DNA of 64,000 nt from Metallumcola ferriviriculae (GTDB lineage: Bacteria > Bacillota > JADQBR01): contig NZ_CP121694.1 of NCBI RefSeq assembly GCF_035573695.1, positions 1,216,501-1,280,500 on the forward strand. Reading direction: 5' to 3'. Positions 61,077-64,000 of the stretch are shown here, one piece after another (position 1 is the first letter of the stretch; each line of letters begins with the position of its first letter). Position numbers and translations under genes: made by a program. The notes under the pieces were generated by a model. That model ran no database searches and was not told the origin of the DNA. It was given only the letters and a program-made list of their open reading frames with translations.

Positions 61077-62805
61077 TAAAATGAAAACTGCTGCCCCGGT
61101 TGAGGATGCTTTCTGCCCATATGAGGCCGCCATGGGCGTTGACTATTTCTTTGGATATGGCTAAGCCCAGTCCACTGCTGTTTTTGGACGATTCTCTGGA
61201 TTTGGACGCTTTATAAAATCTGTCAAAGATATAGGGGAGGTCTTTTTCAGCTATTCCTGCGCCATCATTTTGGATGGTAATAATTGTTTCTTCTTTGTCT
61301 TGGGCGAACATATAACTTAAGACGATTCTACCGTTAATAGGTGTGTGCTTAAGGGCATTACTAATCAAATTATTAAAGACCTGATCTATTCGGTCGTAGT
61401 CAATAGTCAGGGTATCTTTTAGGCTGGTTTCTACGAAGGTTACGGCATGTGTCTTAGAAGGCCCAGTATAAGCTGCAGGCTTTTCTAGTAACAGCTTTTT
61501 TCCTGCTTGTTCCACATCATATTTATACTTTTCGTAGGTTATATCCATCAACTCTTCTAAAGAAAAACGGGAAAAGTGAAAGGATGTCTGTTGAGTTTCC
61601 AAACGGGTGAGATCAAAAAGGTCCTGAATTAGTCTGTTTATACCTAAGACTCGCGTATGGACTAGTCTCAAGCATTGTTCTCTTTCTTCGGGCTCAGAAA
61701 TCACATTTTCTAATAGGGCTTCAAGATAACCTTGAATGGAAGTTATGGGTGTACGTAAGTCATGAGATACATTAGTTAATAAATCTCGGCGTGATTTCTC
61801 GTTCCGAAGCGCCTTCTCTTCTGCTAGCTTTCGGGCAGTAACATCTCTGGCAATCCCTTCAACAACTAAGGGTTTTCTTTCCTTATTGAGAATAGGGGTA
61901 TTGTATAGTTCGACCCAAATGGTCTTTCCGTCCTTTTTAACCCACCTAAGTATACTCTTTTTCAACATAATATCTGGCTCTAGTGAATGGCTAAAAGCTG
62001 AACGATGTTCTGGGTGAATCAGCCTGACGAACAAATCCGGATCATTGTAAAACTCATCAATTGTATATCCGGTAATAGTGGCGGCAGCAGGACTGATATA
62101 TTCCATACTAGGTTTGGGATTTAGTTGATAACGAAAGATGATGTCTTGGGCATTTTCTGCCAGCAGGCGAAAGCGCTGTTCATTTTTACTTAAATCATCC
62201 CTGATTTTTTGATAATAGACCAATAAAGTACTGTGAGCAAGAACAAAGGCCAAGATGGCAGCGATAATATAACCGATGGCGGCAAGCCATGAAGCTTGGA
62301 CCAAAAACGGATAATCTGCTAGGTGAATGCCCAGGATAATAAAAAGCCAGCCTGTTATATATTTTCCGGTTACCTCAGTTTCTTTTGATTTCAGGAGACC
62401 AACACCGGCCCAAATAAAAATCAGGCCTAGGAAAAAGAAAATGGGAACTAACCTGACCGAATCGGGTAATCCAATAAATAAGGATGCAAAAATCCACAAA
62501 CATAGGGATATAGCGCCGTATGTCCATATACGGGGAAGCTTTTTATCAATAAATTTAAAAATCCCAATGGGCAGCAGGGTGCCGCCTAGAAGCCAGCATA
62601 GCAGAGCAGAGGCATGAATAATAATGGAGTTGTGGCCTAGGAAAGCTAATATTTCATAGGGATATTTTAATGACCATAGCGTCCAAGCAGAGCCCCAGAT
62701 TAAAAGGTATATCTTTCGGTCGTGCCAGTAGTGATAGAAGAAAACTAAGGCAAGTACAGAACTTAAGGCCATTTGTGCTATTTCGGATGGTATAAACCAA
62801 GACAT
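61051..62805 (-). CDS. Membrane-bound PAS sensor histidine kinase
   Basis: 584 aa from the second ATG, which follows GAGGTGTGGTAAG; the first ATG (62820) overlaps that site. About seven membrane helices (residues 10-215), a PAS domain (about 220-345; PAAATITGYTIDEF), HisKA (NVSHDLRTPITSIQGYLEAL) and HATPase (NNLISNALKHTP, DGAGIAEKDLPYIFDRFYK, GLGLAISKEIV). The last residues (VSGTK) and stop are encoded by the palindromic repeat. It pairs with the response regulator upstream. Confidence 0.9.
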   Translation of the reverse strand: MSWFIPSEIAQMALSSVLALVFFYHYWHDRKIYLLIWGSAWTLWSLKYPYEILAFLGHNSIIIHASALLCWLLGGTLLPIGIFKFIDKKLPRIWTYGAISLCLWIFASLFIGLPDSVRLVPIFFFLGLIFIWAGVGLLKSKETEVTGKYITGWLFIILGIHLADYPFLVQASWLAAIGYIIAAILAFVLAHSTLLVYYQKIRDDLSKNEQRFRLLAENAQDIIFRYQLNPKPSMEYISPAAATITGYTIDEFYNDPDLFVRLIHPEHRSAFSHSLEPDIMLKKSILRWVKKDGKTIWVELYNTPILNKERKPLVVEGIARDVTARKLAEEKALRNEKSRRDLLTNVSHDLRTPITSIQGYLEALLENVISEPEEREQCLRLVHTRVLGINRLIQDLFDLTRLETQQTSFHFSRFSLEELMDITYEKYKYDVEQAGKKLLLEKPAAYTGPSKTHAVTFVETSLKDTLTIDYDRIDQVFNNLISNALKHTPINGRIVLSYMFAQDKEETIITIQNDGAGIAEKDLPYIFDRFYKASKSRESSKNSSGLGLAISKEIVNAHGGLIWAESILNRGSSFHFTLPVSGTK

Positions 62806-62894
62806 CTTACCACACCTCAAAACTTTAGTAATACGTTAGCATTGAAGAATATACTACAGGTAGAGTGATTATCTTGCGTTGATAGGATTCGAAG

Positions 62895-63587
62895 CTATAT
62901 AGTAAATCTATAACCGACATTTCTGACCGTTTGGATGTATTTTGGGCGGGAGGAATCCGGCTCAATTTTTTTTCGCAAATTACTGATATGTACCACTACG
63001 GTGCGCAGATCCCCCGAAGCGTCTTCCTGCCAAACATAGTCAAAAAGCTGTGAGGCGGTAAATATTTGATTGGGATGTTGGGCCAAAATATTGAGAATTT
63101 GAAATTCTTTAGCCGAAAGGCATACAGTCTTTCCGTTGGTACGGACTGTGTAACTGGATGCGTCGATTTCTATGCCATGGAATTTTAATACTTGCTTATT
63201 GTCAGGGTTGTTGGTTAAATAACGATGTCTGCGCAGATGGGCTTTTACCCGGGCTACCACTTCGCTCGGGCTGAAGGGCTTTACAATGTAATCATCTCCA
63301 CCAAGTTCCAAGCCTAGGACTTTGTCAGAGGCATCGTCCTTACAGCTGATAAAGACTATAGGTACGGTGCTTTTACTGCGTATTTGTTGACATACTTCAA
63401 TTCCATTTATGTCGGGCAAGAGGATATCAAGGATGATAAGATCGGGTTTTTCGGTATCTACCAGTTGGATTGCCTTTTTGCCACTGCTGGTCACAATAAC
63501 TTGAAACATTTCTCTGGTTAAATACCTATCAAGAAGATGGCTTATTTCCTGCTCATCATCCACTATTAAGATCTTTTCCTTGGCCAT
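62895..63587 (-). CDS. OmpR-family response regulator
   Basis: 230 aa. Receiver: acidic VDDEQE, phospho-Asp in DLIILDILLPD, VFISCKD and KPFSPSEV. Winged helix about 130-228 (ASQLFDYVWQEDASGDLRTVVVHISNLRKKI). It precedes the kinase gene by 89 bases in the same direction. Its ribosome-site region is a run of 12 G, which may make its translation variable. Confidence 0.92.
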   Translation of the reverse strand: MAKEKILIVDDEQEISHLLDRYLTREMFQVIVTSSGKKAIQLVDTEKPDLIILDILLPDINGIEVCQQIRSKSTVPIVFISCKDDASDKVLGLELGGDDYIVKPFSPSEVVARVKAHLRRHRYLTNNPDNKQVLKFHGIEIDASSYTVRTNGKTVCLSAKEFQILNILAQHPNQIFTASQLFDYVWQEDASGDLRTVVVHISNLRKKIEPDSSRPKYIQTVRNVGYRFTI

Positions 63588-63593
63588 ATCGTT

Positions 63594-63605
63594 CCCCCCC
63601 CCCCC
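63594..63605 (-). repeat. G12 homopolymer in the ribosome-site region of the response regulator
   Basis: Twelve consecutive G on the minus strand lie 7-18 bases before the ATG and provide the only Shine-Dalgarno-like sequence. Such tracts are prone to slippage. The assembled length could also be a sequencing artefact. Confidence 0.7.
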
Positions 63606-63887
63606 TTTGGTAACTTATATATTTCCTACCGATCGACAGAAAACCTTTATATCTTCCCAGATAATTTCAAAAATTTATCTACACTTTATATTTACTTTGC
63701 TTCAAGTTAATGTAAGTCCATTAAACTTATAATGTAGCATCTTTGTCCACTGAAATAATATTTTTAAAATTTAAGCATTTTTAATGGTTAATTTACGGGA
63801 GGGGATTTGCCCTTTCCTGGAAAGCTTTTAGCTTTATGGAGGTGTGCATATTTTTTCATCACAGGATTAAATCAAGGGGGGATTAAA
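63606..63887. other. Intergenic region between divergent genes
   Basis: A-T-rich sequence with no supported gene. It must carry promoters for the two-component system (leftward) and the secreted-protein gene (rightward). No clear -10/-35 pair, sigma-54 element or riboswitch was recognised. Confidence 0.5.
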
Positions 63888-64000
63888 TTGACAGGGGTTA
63901 CTCAATTTAAGGGTAAAATTATTTCCTGGCTTACTATTATTGCATTGGTATTTACGTTGGCACCGGGGTGGGCCCTTGCTTCGGTTTCTTATGATAGGGG
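63888..64000 (+). CDS. Secreted protein, 3' truncated by window end
   Basis: A TTG start follows AAGGGGGGAT. The visible residues form a Sec signal peptide: basic N terminus (FKGKI), hydrophobic core (ISWLTIIALVFTLA) and a likely cleavage after WALA. Too little is visible to name a family. Confidence 0.7.
   Translation, partial: MTGVTQFKGKIISWLTIIALVFTLAPGWALASVSYDR

Noticed and set aside
1-64000. CRISPR arrays, tRNA or rRNA genes, prophage or transposase genes
   Set aside because: No regularly spaced repeats, no cloverleaf-like or rRNA segments, and no integrase or transposase motifs were recognised on reading both strands.

Overview
The window reads as chromosomal DNA of an anaerobic, amino-acid- and fatty-acid-oxidising member of the Firmicutes, probably a Peptococcaceae/Desulfotomaculum-like clostridium. 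This is inferred from strong AGGAGG-type ribosome sites, frequent GTG/TTG starts, many ferredoxin-linked enzymes (tungsten aldehyde oxidoreductase, indolepyruvate oxidoreductase, selenocysteine formate dehydrogenase), sigma-54 regulation and Gram-positive lipoproteins. No rRNA, tRNA, CRISPR array or transposase was seen.

1-20,700, amino-acid oxidation island: an ornithine-cyclodeaminase-family enzyme (cut by the window edge), a FadR-type GntR repressor, a five-gene branched-chain-type amino-acid ABC transporter, and a five-gene flavin/iron-sulfur dehydrogenase whose gene order resembles the archaeal L-proline dehydrogenase PDH1. Then come a four-cluster ferredoxin, a tungsten aldehyde:ferredoxin oxidoreductase, a MoaD/ThiS-like protein and a CBS-PAS-AAA-Fis sigma-54 activator. 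A monofunctional proline dehydrogenase (minus strand), an unknown 130-aa protein and an FrhB-like/IorA/IorB operon follow. Three copies of the operator AATTGGTCNNACCAT link the transporter and the dehydrogenase operon to the GntR protein. Sigma-54 promoters precede the 130-aa gene and the ior operon, and a weak one precedes proline dehydrogenase.

20,700-26,270, formate dehydrogenase locus: an XRE repressor with two palindromic operators, two related small four-cysteine proteins (one fused to an XRE HTH), a selenocysteine formate dehydrogenase with a SECIS-like hairpin, and two HydB/HydG (AsrA/AsrB)-like subunits that should pass electrons to NAD(P).

26,370-42,830, carboxylic-acid uptake and beta-oxidation: a PrpR-like sigma-54 activator, a TAXI-TRAP transporter, and an operon of acyl-CoA dehydrogenase, CoA transferase, 3-hydroxyacyl-CoA dehydrogenase, thiolase and enoyl-CoA hydratase. 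The same run ends with a thiolase/HMG-CoA-synthase-like/DUF35 trio like the archaeal complex. Both the TRAP and the beta-oxidation promoters are clear -24/-12 elements with the same upstream dyad, TGTTTC-N5-GAAACA. A 3' remnant of a second acyl-CoA dehydrogenase gene survives inside the operon. A FabK/NMO-like flavoprotein and an SDR follow.

42,830-64,000, mixed housekeeping and membrane genes: a LysM protein, a VOC protein, an unknown membrane-anchored protein, a phosphonate/phosphite-type ABC transporter (D-C-E-E), an acyl-CoA ligase, a SWIM-SNF2 helicase and a haem-binding diguanylate cyclase. A two-component system lies next to a MacAB-like efflux system, with matching 11-bp-period direct repeats upstream of both. 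A second two-component system has a G12 tract in its ribosome-site region, and the window ends in the start of a secreted protein.
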